DNA of 64,000 bases from Anadara kagoshimensis. Lineage: Eukaryota; Mollusca; Bivalvia; Arcoida; Arcidae. Positions 32,787 to 43,888 of this stretch are shown piece after piece (the stretch's first letter is position 1; the number at the start of each line of letters is the position of its first letter). The stretch is taken from positions 4,572,895 through 4,636,894 of the forward strand of contig CM037862.1 of assembly GCA_021292105.1 (NCBI GenBank), read 5' to 3'. The notes beneath the pieces are model-generated. The model searched no databases, was not told where the DNA came from, and saw only the letters and a list, made by a program, of their open reading frames with translations. Made by a program: the position numbers and the translations under genes.

Positions 32787-33490
32787 CAGTGAAACCTCTC
32801 TAAACCGGACACTCTCTAAACCGGACAGATTATTTGGTCCCGAATTTATCCTTCTTTATTTTAACTAACAAAAACCTCTCTAAACCGGACACTCTCTATT
32901 CCTGACGCCCGGACAAATTTTCAGTCCCAAGTTGCTTATGTCCTTAAAATTGAACCTCTCTAAACCGAACAATATTTTGATTTATTTTGCTTTAATTACA
33001 TTTACTTGTTTTTTCTTTTTAAATAGATTCGTTTTAAACATTTTGTAAAAATATTCAATTATGTACGTTTAAAAATTATATTTTTTGTTTTTTTTTATTC
33101 TTATATTAAAATATTTGGTATTTAATTCAATTATTCATGGACACAAATTTAATTTTAAAATATTTTTTATCTCTATAAAAATTATTTTATTTGATTTTTT
33201 TCTTATTGTGTTTTTTCTTTGTTATTTAAATTTGTTTACTTATTTATTTCGGACACCGGACAAATTTTCTGTCCCTAGTTGCTTATGTCCTTAAATTTGA
33301 ACCTCTCTAAACTGGACAACATTTTGATTAATTTTTCTTAAATTACATGTACTTAGTTTTTTAATTTTTAAATAGATTCGTTTTAAACATTTTGTAAAAA
33401 TATTCAATTATGTACATTAAAAGTTGTATTTTTTTGTCTTTTTATTCTTATATTAAAATATTTGGTATTTAATTTAATTTGTTTTTCTCT
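32787..33490 (+). mobile_element. pogo/Tigger-like terminus with internal 347-bp duplication (copy A)
   Basis: After a TA dinucleotide the sequence starts CAGTGAAACCTCTCTAAACC, which resembles pogo/Tigger inverted termini. The motif cctctctaaaccggac then recurs five times to 33,315. Two copies of a segment from acaaattttc to ggtatttaatt lie at about 32,912-33,128 and 33,259-33,477 (period about 347 bp). No transposase and no matching inverted terminus at the right side are visible. Copy B starts at 61,291. Confidence 0.5.
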
Positions 33491-33599
33491 TGTTTTTCAT
33501 TTTTTGATTGTGTCAAAACACTGCTTTTTTGGTTGTTGTTCCCTCTAAACATTCCTGATAACAGTTATTGTTTACAACCAATGCTTTATTACATATTTG

Positions 33600-33960
33600 A
33601 CATACCATAGTTCCTTGTTCCTATTATTTTCAGTTTTCATTACACGCTTGAAGATTTTAGCTTCTTTGGCCATTCTTTCTCAAACTCAAAAGTTACAATA
33701 TTACAATATTTTTATTTACAAAACGTGTATTGCAGTTGGTTAATGATATGCATATACGACTCCATTCGTTTCTTTCTTTTTATACACATCGTTGTTGTTA
33801 CACCTATCATTGCCACATCATAGGACCTCCGTCTCTCTTGTATACACATACATGTATAACAGTGGTGGGTGCGGCTAGCTAAACAGGAACTGCTAACCCT
33901 TCCAGATACTCAGCCCTAACTCCCTGGTGAAGTTTACATGTTTAATTTAACTTGCTGGTT
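33600..33960 (+). repeat. diverged PLE end and terminal repeat, plus strand (copy A)
   Basis: 'tgacataccatagttccttgttcc' followed by gcggctagctaaacagg, ccagatactcagcc and tccctggtgaagtttac matches the 24.9-25.1 kb copy at a lower level. The stem is lost. Copy B: 62,100-62,460. Confidence 0.6.
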
Positions 33961-34372
33961 AAAAAAATACTTCAATTGTGGTTTAGATAGGTATTTATGC
34001 TTTGTCGTTTTGTTCATATCCAAACGCTTTTATTACATTTATTTCTCATTGTTTCATTACAAATCCTCTTGGTATACACATCTTTTTATTTGTTTTTTTA
34101 TACATAAATGCATTTCGTCATGAATTAGTATAATTGTTTTTATTGATACAAACATGTCATTAATCTTTGATAATTATTTTAATGTGTTCTCATCGGAAGA
34201 CCAATTTTTACGATACTGTTTCCGAAAATATTTACAAAATGCAATTTTCAAGAGGTCTCAAGAAAAGTGGTCCTATAAGGAGAAAATGGTCAATGAAAAA
34301 TAGGGAAAACTAAAATTGACCACTGCACATGTAACTGATGATATATTTGAACACCGTTGACACTAATTGCTA
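33961..34372. other. unassigned
   Basis: AT-rich, no gene recognised. Copy B carries a small 11-bp insertion (atatacaagca) at about 62,550 relative to this copy. Confidence 0.5.
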
Positions 34373-34445
34373 TGGTTAACTCACTGAGTAGCTAGGACGC
34401 TTTGTAGCCTGTACGATATGAGTTCAAATCCCACCCGGATTTTGT
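34373..34445 (+). ncRNA. tRNA-like sequence, probable SINE head (copy A)
   Basis: A box A-like stretch (TAACTCACTGAGTAGCTAGG) and a good pol III box B (AGTTCAAATCC) are spaced as in tRNA genes and followed by a T-rich stretch. Acceptor and T stems do not pair, so it is not a functional tRNA. Copy B: 62,879-62,950, with one C fewer after box B. Confidence 0.5.
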
Positions 34446-34924
34446 TTTTATTTTTTTTTTATTTTTTATAAATTTCCATTGTTAAATTGTGCCTTTTTTG
34501 CAAATATGTGATTTTCAAACATTTTTTTCTTTCGAAACACACTTCTTCATAGAATATAAAGCCAGGTTATATTTTTATACAATAAATCTAGACATGTATC
34601 ACCCGTAATGTTAGTGAAGCGAGATGTTAGTTCATTACTCTAGTTTCTCTGTTTATTGTATCAAGATGAAATATTAACATTATAGATGTTAAGGTTTGTT
34701 CAGTATATATTATACAGGTGAAAACTTCACAAAACTTTACTACTTCTCTCTGCTTATTTTTGTTGTTTTCTGTCACAATTAGTGCCAGAATAACTCATAA
34801 TGATTTAGTAGTACATTAAGAGAACCGTGCTAAATGTATATACCTTTGCTTTTATAGATTTGTGTGTAAATACGGACTAAGTACAAGTAAGGAAGATCAA
34901 GAAATTATTTTTAGAAAGGTACTA
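34446..34924. other. unassigned
   Basis: A T-rich start possibly belonging to the SINE tail, then AT-rich DNA with 'taatgatttagtagtacatt' (34,799), a short PLE-derived string also found at 20,580 and 23,660. Confidence 0.5.
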
Positions 34925-35290
34925 ATTAAAGAGTACCTGTAACGAAAATTTTTATTCGATATCACAAAATCGAAACTGCATCAAAATTGATGACCAAATA
35001 AGAAAGTTATAGCGGTTTGAAGGCCTTGAATTGTGCCTTGTTTTTGGAAACGACCCACATTGAGGCTGATCCGTGTGTGACGTCATATAAGTAACCTTTG
35101 GAGTAACTAACGTGGTGGACAGTATAAATAATGCTGATGTAGCGACGTATAATATGATGGATGGACAAAACTTTAACGACTCTGACGTGCACCTGTATAT
35201 GTTATATGATTCGTAATTATTTTGGGAAGACATAGAAAACCTTATAGCTGATAAAATTGGCGTTTAGTTGTATTTATTCCATCCAGAAAC
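34925..35290 (-). repeat. approximately 350-bp dispersed element, minus orientation (copy A)
   Basis: Inverted relative to 26,385-26,735 and sharing the same blocks. Begins with 'gagtacctgtaacgaaaat' and contains a tgacgtcat palindrome. An overlapping 93-codon open frame on the minus strand arises from the repeat and is not considered a gene. Copy B: 63,435-63,800. Confidence 0.7.
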
Positions 35291-36689
35291 AGACCGCGAA
35301 AATGTGATCAAACTGAGTTCTAAATGTTAGCCTAGACATAACCAAATACATGAGACGAGTATTATTTATTAAATATAGGAAAATTAATTGTCACTCGTCA
35401 ATTTTAAAATCAATTGAATTTTATTATTAAATCATACAGAACCTGCTACAGACAGCACACCCTGCTAAATTTTCAACCATACATCGCTGAAACGTGGCAC
35501 AGGCTTCAAATACAACACAGGCAGTCGTTCGAGCAATTAAATATTTTTTACTAAGTTAACTTATTGACAAAAGTTCAATATATAATGCTCATAAACTTGA
35601 GTTACGGGAGTATGAATAGACTGATAAGACTGACAGTATTATCTAATTTTAAAATAACAGTAGAATCCTAAAAGAATTATGTTGTTAGGTGGCTGATCAG
35701 CCGGAATAACACACTTGTTTTGTACCTGCTTTACAAATCGAAATCCTAAAGCAAGGCATAAACTTTGAAAACTGTCAAATTTCGTTAAACACGTGAACTT
35801 TCATCAGGTAAGTGAGACCAGGTACTTAGTGAGGGTACACACTCCCTGTTTAGCTAGCTATACACATAATGTGTTAAATCAGATTTGAGAGTGAAAAGCC
35901 TCTATATTGAAAGTGAAATAATTATAAAATTCTATGAGTAAACAGCTCTGTGCTACACGTGGTTCGCGTAATATGCCGACGTTTTCCATGGTTTGCTGCT
36001 TTGCTTTTGAGGTTATGGCTTAAACAACGGTACGTATATTTAGGCTTGATTTCATAATATACTGGAGTGTTTATGTTTTTGATATCTACATTTGTCTATT
36101 TTATTTCTCTAAAATATTGAAAATGAAATGTAAAGATAACAACTCAGACGTAGGATAACTTATTGCTAAGATACATTAAACAACAGATAAAAACATGAAA
36201 TCGGAGCGACAGGTGGTTGTTCGTTATAAAAATAACATTGTATATATAATGTCAAAAATATTTATGAATCATCGCCTGGAACTTCACAATTCTTCTTAGC
36301 TTGTCTATACTACGGGAACATAATACAACGAAAATGCTGCTTTTAAATAAAATGTTGACCAATGGATAATGCAAGCGTAAGCTTATCAGGGCACTTAAAT
36401 AGTTGTATGGCCGTCATTACAGTATTGTTGGTAAGTTTGATGTCTGTGTGTCCAGAATTGTCCGCGATATATTTTACGCCCTAATGTTCCATGTTTCTTT
36501 CACTTTTATATGAAATAAAAATTTAGAATGAAAGGAATAAGGAAATATGTGACGTCAAATACATCTAAGTATAGGGTCCTTTATAGAATATACAGAACAT
36601 CATTGCAAATGAAATGGGAACATGGTAGGAAATATAATACATATAATTGCAACTAGAATAAGCAATGATTGAAGATACCTAATTAACAA
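35291..36689. other. end of visible duplication and unassigned DNA
   Basis: Homology to copy B can be followed to 35,490, where copy B reaches the window end. A minus-strand terminal repeat lies at about 35,715-35,885, and a fragment of PLE C-terminal coding (plus strand, 'gcttatcagggcacttaaatag' onward) at about 36,370-36,505. No gene recognised. Confidence 0.6.
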
Positions 36690-36935
36690 AATAACGTTGA
36701 AACAACGTTGATACAAGGTTTATTCCTACTTTGAATCAACGTGGAAAACAGGTTGTATTTGCAAAATGTTTTGACGTTGAAAAACCTACGTTGAATCAAC
36801 GTCGGATATCAACTATGTTTCAACGTTGTATTCCTTTTTGATTTAAGGTTTATAATGGCGTTGTTTCAACGCTTTTACAGCAATGATGTAAACAGTGTTT
36901 TCAATGTTGTTCACATGTTGTTTGACGTCGATCGC
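36690..36935. repeat. CAACGTTG palindrome-rich tract
   Basis: At least eight occurrences of aacgttg / caacg-type octamers (for example aacgttgaaacaacgttg and ttgaatcaacgt) in about 245 bp, in both orientations. Decayed tandem palindromes of this kind are a recurring invertebrate repeat. Non-coding. Confidence 0.75.
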
Positions 36936-37008
36936 CAGGTATAGGTGGTGAAATGGCCGAAAGTCTAACCTTGTAGTGTATTCAGGACAATAAACTTCAA
37001 GGGTTTTT

Positions 37009-37132
37009 TAACAAGTCACGCCTGTCTGGGGGCATCAATATTTAGGTCTTTTCACAAGGACTCCGAGACTTCCATTTCTAAATGTAGAAATCTTCGTGAA
37101 GAACAGTCACTATCTATGTAACCCAGAGAGTC
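37009..37132 (-). repeat. SINE fragment
   Basis: Matches the body of the SINE at 37,571-37,871: 'aagtcacgcctg', 'aggtcttttc..aaggac' and 'aatct..gaagaacagtca'. The tRNA-like head and the tail are missing. Confidence 0.6.
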
Positions 37133-37570
37133 TTTAATTGTCAAAATGGGGTTTGCAACTGTTACACGTCAATAACGCTTAACGTGTGTGAAGAACGTTT
37201 TGTAAAACGTTAATGTAACAAATCCCCATCTTTCATGATTCCATATCCATGGGAAAAAGTGTTCCACACAAATGTTAGAGGTTATCACGTGATATAGCGG
37301 TGAACCCCATTACAAAGGGCAATCACAAACAACTGAAATAAGAAATTTTTTTTTAAATTTACTTTTGATTATGTCGCCCTGTTGCCCCTCTACTGTCTGG
37401 AGCATATTTCAATGCGGATAATATAACGGCCTTTACTGATTCCGATGTTCTTTTTTCTGTTGCCAAAACTGACGCTGAAATTAGAAATGATGACGTAGAC
37501 ATGTCAAAAAATATACTTAATCTTGATGTACATTGAATACATGACAAATTGCACATGTGAGACAAGTGGC

Positions 37571-37871
37571 TGATTGAGTGGTTGAATGAGGTTTTACGTC
37601 CCAGTCAAAGATATTTCGCATATATTGAGACGTCGCAAGATATAGGCGAAAAAGCTTTTGCATTGCTTTCAGGGCAATGTACTGGTAGGGATTTTGAACC
37701 TGTCACGCCTGACTTTGGGCATTGGTTTCAGGTCTTTTCCGAAGGACCCCGGGGCTTTCATATCTGAATCAATAAATCTTGGCGAAGAACAGTCATTTGA
37801 CTGTATTTGAACCCCTACATCTCACCAGATAGGAAGCGAGAACTTTACCCGGTGAACTATTTTGGTGAGGC
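37571..37871 (-). mobile_element. tRNA-headed SINE
   Basis: On the minus strand a tRNA-like head has a box A-like AAATAGTTCACCGGGTAAAG and a box B GGGGTTCAAATAC (complement of 37,803-37,815). A body of about 200 bp follows, then a tail containing ATTCAACCACTCAATC near 37,575. About 300 bp overall. The structure is that of a tRNA-derived SINE; it may belong to one of the molluscan families but I cannot name it safely. A second body fragment lies 440 bp to the left in the same orientation. The 61-codon open frame at 37,582 lies within it and is not a gene. Confidence 0.65.
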
Positions 37872-38167
37872 AAGGGATGATTGTTAAATCTGAACACTTA
37901 ATCTCATATTTTATGATGGTTGTCATGATTACGTTCTTGACAAATGTAATCGCATATTTTCTCTGCTTCATAGATACAATTGCAAAAAAATACAAATGAT
38001 ACCATTGCGATTCAAAGCAATATTTGGAGATATAAAGATGCAGTTGCAAAAAAATGTATGGAAATAAACAATACATGATTGTCAATAATTTACAACCATT
38101 CCTGAAACCCAAGACACAATGGCAACTAAAATGAACCGATTTCAAGAAATAAAGATGTTACCTCATA

Positions 38168-38735
38168 AGTATCCAGCAGGGAATGAATCATTCAAACTCC
38201 GCCATATGTGCAGTAAAGAATAATGTTTATTCTGTAATTTACATTTAAAGTCGTTTGATCATTTGTCATTTGCTAACATATAAAAATAAGACAAATTAGA
38301 GTTAATTATGTGTAAGCTTTGATAATCGATTAAAGATAAGATATATATGTTAAAATACATTTGTTGACGCATCACAACAGTTAAAGGTAAGATTAATGGA
38401 ATATATGTACATATATGACTGGAGGGATGGTTAGGTGTATATGCTTACGAAACGAATATTATTCACCCTTTGCAGTTCGGGCAAAATTGGTAAATTTTAC
38501 AGGTCATATGTGCATTTTATTTTGTAACTGCGTATATGTTTGCTACAAACTATAGAGACTTAGGTAGCAAATTGTAGGACGTGACTTATAAAATTGAGAA
38601 CATGTTTCGAGGGTCAAAGAATATCACCATGTCACTTAACCTGGGGTCAAAGGACAACATTTGATGATTTTAAAAGCATAAAAAGAGCAAAAGTGAAGAA
38701 CTGTGAAAGGTTAAATTCATCACAAATAAAACTTA
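38168..38735. repeat. left end of the large duplicated unit (copy B)
   Basis: Homologous to 1,528-2,330 without the 240-bp dispersed repeat. It marks the start of the second unit, giving a tandem period near 36.6 kb at this end. Confidence 0.85.
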
Positions 38736-39555
38736 GGATAGCCAAGTCCAAATTGTGCGTTGGTTTTAATTTTTGAGACCTTCCGCGGTAAATAAAAAGG
38801 GATTACTTTTTGGCAAGTGTCTGAACCCGAAAAAAATTCGCCATTTTCAGAATCGTTTTTATACCTATAAAATAAATAATAAACATTTCTAGCTACGAAT
38901 ATGATGCAAGCGTGTGGGAAATTAACTAAACTTTCTACATGGATAAAAAGTTCGAGATAAAACGCAACATTTACTAAAAATTACTGATATCCCGACGATA
39001 ACCGATTTCGCTTGACAATGAACAAAAATTTCTTCTCCATTTTTGAAACTGGTACGTTTTTTGTGTAAAGAATAGTTTTCCTAAAAATTTTAATACAATG
39101 TCAGAAATATTAATATAGTATCCGCCAGTAAATTATCGTACTTGGTGCATGAGGGTTAAATATGCGAAAATCGCAAAAATTCAACAGCATAATTTCAGTA
39201 CGTCTTATTGTCAATGAAAACAAATATGGCCGCGACCTTGATAAACATGGTTCCAACGTAATGACGTAAACAACGTTCCCCGTGTCAAATATATAGGTCA
39301 ACTGTCTACTGTATACACAGTACACGCAATGTACAGTCCTGTCGAAAGTTGAACACTGAGCTCACAAGAAGAAGTCAAAGCTCGACTACCAAGTGCCTAA
39401 GGGATGGAAAGGTAGCGGCCGAAAAGCTGCCGAGATATAGATGACAACTGCTGTCGATATAAAGACCAAACGAGGGACCAATATGGGCTGTCAATTCGGC
39501 ACTAGTTCGTTAGCTGGGTACTAAACGTTGGACAGGTCTGTACTGTATTTATCGA
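38736..39555. other. unassigned, private to copy B
   Basis: No similarity to copy A 2,331-6,532 by eye. Somewhat less AT-rich from 39,220 to 39,530. No gene recognised. Confidence 0.5.
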
Positions 39556-39590
39556 TTTATCGATTAATTATTTTATTTATTTATTTATTT

Positions 39591-39652
<62 letters not shown>

Positions 39653-39825
39653 TTTTGCAAGAGCCATCCTCACCTGCATGTGTTTGTTGGTGGAGATAAA
39701 CTTTTTTTCATTTAGGACTCCAACAGGAATAAATAAATAAGGCCTACATTAAATAAATAAATCAGAGATTCTACAGAGAATTAGGTTATAGCTAGGATAC
39801 AAAATGTTTTGCAGGTTAGAGATAA

Positions 39826-39869
<44 letters not shown>

Positions 39870-39965
39870 AAGTAAATAAAATCAGAAATTTTACAGAAAA
39901 TTAAGTTAAATCTGGTACTCAATATGTCAGTAGTTTAAATAAATAAATAAATCAGAAATTTTACA
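39556..39965. repeat. (TTTA)n facing (AAAT)n with three 'cagaaattttacag' units
   Basis: A TTTA array (39,566-39,655) is followed by its complement-like AAAT arrays (39,723-39,760, 39,823-39,880, 39,936-39,950). Each AAAT array is followed by a related unit (atcagaaattttacagaaaattaagtt, then a variable end), at about 39,760, 39,880 and 39,950. This is a composite minisatellite abutting the LINE remnant, and the opposed arrays can form a hairpin. Confidence 0.75.
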
Positions 39966-39982
39966 AATAATTAAGTTAAAAC

Positions 39983-41950
39983 TGGTATATGCGATCCGAT
40001 ATATATGCTTTATATGTAATGGAAAAGGTGAATAAAATAAAGAGAACAATAGTTTTAAATCGTTATAAAGAAGGTGGACTTAAAGTTCCACAAATATTGT
40101 CCGTCTGTCGTGCAATGAAAATGTCCTGGTTACTGAAAATATTAGGTCCACTAAATCAGTCAGCCTGGAAAATTCTTCTGGTAGATAAACTAGAACGGTT
40201 GCAGGGGATAATTTACTACAAATACATAAAGATGGATTTATTAAAGTATCAATTTAATTTAATTCGTTGTGGTAGTCAGTTTTTAAACGTTGATCAGTTA
40301 TTCAAGAGTCCCCTACCGCAACCTCTAATAACATTTTATTACAATGCTTATGGTTCAATCCACATATACCTATAAAAATGATAATTTTGAAAACCATGTT
40401 AAAAATGTCTGTTTTGTATCAATGATCTTAAAAATAACGAAGGCAAATTATTTACGTTTGAAGAGTGCAAGGCAACCTTTAGTTTATCATTGAACTATTT
40501 TCATACAGTATTATGTTTCATGTTTTCTTGAGAGATCTGTGCTTCTATACTCCCCAAGACAATACTAGCGTAGCACTAGTCCTGGAGGAAAAATAATAAT
40601 GTTTAGTACATCAACTGACACTTTAATGCATTGTGTAATCTAACCATTGCTGACCTTTTAATTAACAGTCAGACATTTAGACACAAGGCAATTCCAATTG
40701 TGTAGTGTACAATCTGGTCAGATATGAATTTATCTTTGTCCTCGTCGTCCAATCTTGACGCCAGGTTTTTTACAAACTTGTGTTCTCGTTCCCACGGTGG
40801 CGCGTGTAAAATTATAGTTGCCGCTTAAAAAACAATAGTACCTTGTTGTCAACGGTACTATACTCGTTGCTAAGGACAGACAGAAACTATATAAAATACA
40901 TATCCAATTGATTTCCTACAATTTATTATGTGATGTACTGTATAATGAACTGATTAGTTCTTTGCTAAAATCTTGGAGAAAAACTTTAAAAGAGACTAAC
41001 ATAAATATAATAGATCAGATTACAAACAAGCACATAGACCCTTTTAAAATCTTACAGAAAAATAACAAAAGGCTTTTATAAAATATTTGTGACGAATATA
41101 AAAGAACACCATATCAATGGTCGTGGAACAATAAACCCAATATCAACATTGAGTGACATATTTGGGATCAAACATACCAGATACCTTTTTTATATAACAG
41201 ACAATTCGAAACTACAATCCTATCAATTAAAAATAAACCATCGAATATACTTTACAAATATCAAATCGATGAAATGTAAACTTATTGAAACCGAACTTTA
41301 TACTTTTTGTGGTGAATTTAAAGATACAGTCCAACATAATTTCTATAAATGCACATACATTGTATACCAAAAATATTTGGCTATTCTTTAACCAAAAACT
41401 TAATTACACAAAATTATGAAATTTCCAAATCAACATCGGAATTTATATTTGGTGTCCAAAAATCGAAGCAACCGCTCAACTTGTGTCTGCTACTTACTAA
41501 TTATTATTTGCACCTTTGAAGAATGAATACAAATAACTAAATGTTCGTTCATGTTTAGTAACTTTTCAAAAAAATTATTTAATTTTCGGTATCACTGTAA
41601 TATCTGTAAGGAGAGATCGAAAATCAAATATTTGGAATGAAATCGACTCAATATTGAATCTGTAAAGTGTATCATGATCCCTCTTAGCAATAACAAGTCT
41701 GTTTTTTAGATTATCCTCAATTTAACCATACATAATTTTTCAGATATAAGTGCTTCATTATTATTTTTATTGTTATTATTGTTATTTTATTATTTAAGAT
41801 ATTTAAAAAAGAGAACTGCCCATAAAATATTGTACTGCACTTGTATTGATGTATAAGTATTATCATTGTATTGTTCAAGTGAGTTTGTTTTGTAACAATA
41901 TTTTATGAATGACTGTTATGTAATTTTGTGTCAAATAAAAATATGAATCA
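39983..41950 (+). pseudogene. decayed L1/Tx1-type LINE, ORF2 C-terminal half (copy B)
   Basis: Counterpart of 6,533-8,505, differing by a few percent. The frame at 39,989-40,375 contains RYKEGGLKVPQ. The frame at 41,089-41,391 is cleaner than in A and ends with the CCHC motif (TFCGEFKDTVQH, then C). Frame breaks remain, so it is non-functional. Confidence 0.75.
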
Positions 41951-42430
41951 GAATCATTCGTCCTTAAAGTAGTAAATGTACATTAATTCATCTTTCCCAA
42001 ATTATAATTACATATGTAGTACAATTTGATCTTTTATAATACAAGTATAATGTACATATCAGCTATACTTTATTATGTTTGTATTTCTATTGACAATATA
42101 GATATAAGTGTTTTATTTTGGTCTTTAAATTCTAGTTTTATAAAATTGGAACAATTACTTAATATTGACTATATGTCTATAGATTTCGATCTGTTAAGGT
42201 TCTTCTTGTTTTAATTTGTTAAGGTCCTTCTTGTTTCATCCTTAGTGTTACATTTATCGTACACGAGATAAGAGACCGATTAATAATGTTCAATCTAAGG
42301 TTGGCTCTCTAAGCCTCGACGAGTCATTTTGGCAAAATAAGGGATCAATGACTCCATAGTCTCTTTAAGAATGACCAATGAGATTATCGTTAATTCGGTA
42401 AATTATAAAATATACAACCATGTTAACAAT
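41951..42430. other. copy B region with a 225-bp private segment
   Basis: Collinear with 8,506-8,757 up to about 42,200. About 225 bp (42,205-42,430) are then absent from copy A and precede the minisatellite. No gene seen. Confidence 0.6.
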
Positions 42431-42660
42431 TTTGCCCAGAGTCGGGGGTACCTTTCAACATTATATCCAGTGTTCGTACAAAGTCGGGGATACCTTTTGA
42501 CATTAATCTAGTGTTCGACTAGAGTCGTGAATATATTTTGACATTATATACATTGTTCGCCAAGAGTCAGGGATACCTTTTGACATGATATCCAGTGTTC
42601 GCCCAGAGTTGGGGATACCTGTGTACATTATATCCAGTGTTTGCCCGGAGTTTACTAATA
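42431..42660. repeat. about 42-bp minisatellite, five or more units (copy B)
   Basis: Units read 'acattatatccagtgttcg' then cccagagt.ggggatacctttt. Copy A has two units at the same place (8,758-8,840). Same family as the array at 366-1,235. Confidence 0.85.
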
Positions 42661-42757
42661 TTCTTTGTTACATATTTTAGTATCTCGTATTGCTAACGAC
42701 AATTTTAGTTTTATCACAGTGATGTTTAAGGCAGGTGTTGCTCTTTTTATATTTTAG

Positions 42758-42911
42758 TAGTACCGACAATGTGCATTGCTTATTGTTACATGTGCAGTTA
42801 TGGGTATTATTACCTTAATCAAGCCTAGTGAAGCACATCGTGTTATGGGCCATATGCTTACTATAGATACTGTTGTTACAGCTCAAGCTACAGCTACTAC
42901 AACTATTACAC
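42758..42911 (+). CDS. candidate internal exon conserved in both duplicates (copy B)
   Basis: Same 154-nt length, acceptor (attttag) and donor (CAC|GTAAGT) as 8,946-9,099. The open frame begins one codon in (the first codon is TAG) and encodes YRQCALLIVTCAVMGII, KPSEAHRVMGHM and a Thr-rich end. Family not recognised and no partner exon found, so it may be a relic. Confidence 0.28.
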
Positions 42912-43214
42912 GTAAGTTATATTCTTCAAGCTTTTCACTATGTTCTTCTTAATGCCACGAAGTGACAGGCAAGCTACGGCACTACTCCTTAAATATCAAC
43001 ATAAGATATACGAATGTCGGGATTAAGGTCGTATACCTAACAAAATCCAAACTTCGAAAGTGTTACAAATATCTTGTAATTTTTAGTGAATCTGGCATGG
43101 CGAATTACTACTCTGGCATCGGAGTTAGTATTTTGTCATAGCGAATTGCAAAATCCCCCTTATTCGCTTTCGTACACAAAATCCAGTCAACACAACAATA
43201 AATGAATGCAATTA

Positions 43215-43888
43215 CAGATGGGTTCGGCTATAACGAAGGCAAGGGGACAGTATCGTTGATTTCGTTATAGGCATATTTCGTTACAAACATTTCTCCATTT
43301 TGGAGAGGATCGTAGATGGTGAAGAAATGAGTTATCACCCTTTTCTGAGTGTGTATTGCATCAACCGGAAGTAAAGAACGTTAAAAGAAATTAAAGCTAA
43401 TAGATGATTTAAATGCTTAATTTTCAAATTAAAATATAATTTTATACAGTTTTTTTTTTAAAAATGTTTAGGAATCAATCATGATTTTGACGCATATAAA
43501 TAACTACGTAAAATTAAGCATTTAAAAATCCATTAGTTTTACTTGCCGATAAAGTTCAATCTCCCGGGACTCTGGGCAGTAGAAAATGATAATAAAAACA
43601 ACAAACACAGGACTACAGTATATTTACATTTATTCAATTAGAAATAAAAATAACAATCAATAGAGGAAAATAATAATAAATTGCTTACATTGATTTTAAC
43701 TTTTTATCATTAAATATACAAGTATAAACTGAATAATTCTTATTACCGGTCACGACACGTGTTGCAATAACACTTTTCTACATTTAAAGGATCAATTTAC
43801 CTTAAATAGTGACATTATAGTTTGACAGTTTACTTTACGAAATCTCATGCCGATATACTTCAGTGATCACAACTTAAGATCGTGGGAC
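43215..43888. mobile_element. copy-B-private segment with pogo-like terminus and hairpin
   Basis: Begins after TA with CAGATGGGTTCGGCTATAACG and includes 'ttcgttataggcatatttcgt', wording typical of pogo/Tigger-like termini. Inside, 43,390-43,430 and 43,505-43,548 form an inverted repeat (taatagatgatttaaatgcttaatttt and its complement). No matching right terminus or transposase is seen, so this may be a truncated element. It replaces 9,416-9,770 of copy A. Confidence 0.4.

Noticed and set aside
34373..34445. Functional tRNA gene
   Set aside because: Boxes A and B are present but acceptor and T stems do not pair; better read as a SINE head or tRNA pseudogene.
34952..35233. 93-codon minus-strand frame, also at 63,462-63,743
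   Set aside because: Falls wholly within a dispersed non-coding repeat whose other copy (26,385-26,735) does not keep the frame.
21285..36500. Hammerhead ribozyme in the PLE terminal repeats
   Set aside because: Many PLEs carry hammerheads, so I looked for CTGATGA paired with a downstream CGAAAC in either orientation; the only CTGATGA-like hits (for example 34,335 and the complement of 47,222) lack the second core element.
39528..39740. Leu/Ile/Tyr-rich open frame, and a similar one at 25,854-26,099
   Set aside because: Translations of (TTTA)n arrays.
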